Program-made: the position numbers and the translations under genes
Notes under the pieces: model-generated
Databases searched by the model: none
Seen by the model: the letters and a program-made list of their open reading frames with translations, nothing else
Told to the model about the DNA's origin: nothing
NCBI GenBank assembly: GCA_041571375.1
Contig: JBFFUJ010000152.1
Location: 1-6,215, forward strand
From: CALKKN01 sp041571375
GTDB taxonomy: Bacteria; Pseudomonadota; Gammaproteobacteria; Xanthomonadales; SZUA-36
Length of the DNA: 6,215 nt
Direction of reading: 5' to 3'
Part shown: positions 5,938 through 6,215 of the stretch, one piece after another
Numbering within the stretch: the stretch's first letter is position 1
How the letters are laid out: the number at the start of each line of letters is the position of its first letter

Positions 5938-5943
5938 AGTATA
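5938..5943 (-). promoter_or_regulatory. Candidate -10 box for the DUF885 gene
   Basis: TATACT on the minus strand is a five-of-six match to the sigma-70 -10 box, within GGTTTATACT. Transcription would start near 5931, giving a leader of about 20 nt that contains nearly all of a C9 run and the GAGGAG ribosome site. No convincing -35 is present at 16-18 nt (sequence around CCGAAT). The position relative to the ribosome site supports it. Confidence 0.4.
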
Positions 5944-5993
5944 AACCACGGCGATGAAGAATTCGGCCACATTACCGTCCTGAGGCCCGCTGA

Positions 5994-6018
5994 CCTTCCC
6001 GTGTTTGTCCCGGGAAGG
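5994..6018 (-). terminator. 8-bp perfect stem-loop after the transporter gene
   Basis: CCTTCCCG (5994-6001) and CGGGAAGG (6011-6018) form a perfect 8-bp stem with a 9-nt loop. It lies 35 nt beyond the stop of the DMT transporter gene and before the DUF885 promoter. No T-tract follows on either strand, so it is either a non-classical terminator or a 3'-end-protecting stem. It may separate the two minus-strand genes. Confidence 0.4.
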
Positions 6019-6053
6019 CTTGAATGGCTGGTGGCCCAAGGCAAGGTGTGGGG

Positions 6054-6215
6054 TCAGTCCTGGTCGAAGCCGCCATGGGCGGTCATGACGTCAGTAATCT
6101 CCCGGTTACGGACGTGCTCGCGGAAAATCAGGAACAGACCACTCATCACGATCAGGCTGGCGCCTAGCGCCATCCAGACGTCGGGCACGGTACTGAAGAT
6201 CACGATGCCGAAGAG
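6054..6215 (-). CDS. DMT/EamA-family membrane transporter, C-terminal end
   Basis: The last 53 codons of a gene that enters from the right edge and ends at TGA (6056-6054). The sequence LFGIVIFSTVPDVWMALGAS followed by LIVMSGLFLIF is the end of the last EamA repeat. It has the (L/V)FGxxxFxxxPDxWxxLGAxLIVxSGL pattern of transmembrane helices 9 and 10 in drug/metabolite transporter proteins. The usual Glu before the VPD segment (FGEVPD) is Thr here. The basic residues after the final helix (REHVRNRE) fit a cytoplasmic tail, which continues for about 20 residues to DQD. Substrate and full architecture cannot be judged from this piece. It is on the same strand as DUF885 but separated by 143 nt with a hairpin and a candidate promoter, so probably a separate transcript. 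Confidence 0.8.
   Translation of the reverse strand, partial: LFGIVIFSTVPDVWMALGASLIVMSGLFLIFREHVRNREITDVMTAHGGFDQD

Noticed and set aside
6050..6057. Second copy of GGGGTCAG
   Set aside because: Only 8 bases match the copy at 3964-3971, there is no A-tract or palindrome around it, and it overlaps the transporter stop codon; chance explains it.

Overview
The window looks like chromosome of a high-GC proteobacterium, most likely a gammaproteobacterium. The basis is high GC, AGGAGG-type ribosome sites, two exported hydrolases, and proteins that resemble gammaproteobacterial families as I remember them. No sequence search was possible, so the taxon is a guess. I see no rRNA, tRNA, transposase or CRISPR array.

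Layout from left to right. (1) Minus strand, 1-1093: a two-gene unit. A short-chain dehydrogenase/reductase (272-1093) is followed 10 nt later by the N-terminal 87 residues of an exported CocE/NonD-type alpha/beta hydrolase that runs off the left edge. (2) A divergent intergenic region, 1094-1246, with a candidate -10 box for each direction. (3) Plus strand, 1247-3955: a tight three-gene operon encoding AtoD-like and AtoA-like CoA-transferase subunits and a cytoplasmic M20 (ArgE/DapE-type) deacylase. (4) A short convergent gap, 3956-4041, holding an A6-GGGGTCAG element and small palindromes. (5) Minus strand, 4042-5910: a large exported DUF885 putative zinc metallohydrolase with its own candidate promoter and a C9 tract in the leader. 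(6) At the right edge, 6054-6215 on the minus strand: the last 53 residues of a DMT/EamA-type membrane transporter.

The most informative part is the plus-strand operon. CoA-transferase A, CoA-transferase B, then ArgE/DapE deacylase is the same set and order as Bacillus subtilis yodS-yodR-yodQ. There these genes sit beside an aminotransferase (yodT), an acetyltransferase (yodP) and lysine 2,3-aminomutase (kamA), which points to beta-lysine or acetylated beta-amino-acid metabolism. Here the trio stands alone, closed off by a divergent gene on one side and a convergent gene on the other. I infer that it activates or exchanges CoA on an N-acylated (keto) acid and removes the acyl group, but the substrate is not shown by the sequence.

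The other genes (SDR, CocE-like hydrolase, DUF885 hydrolase, DMT transporter) are ordinary families with no clear link to the trio. I do not see a convincing wholly new system. The findings are about operon context, start sites, an altered catalytic position in the SDR, and small intergenic structures.
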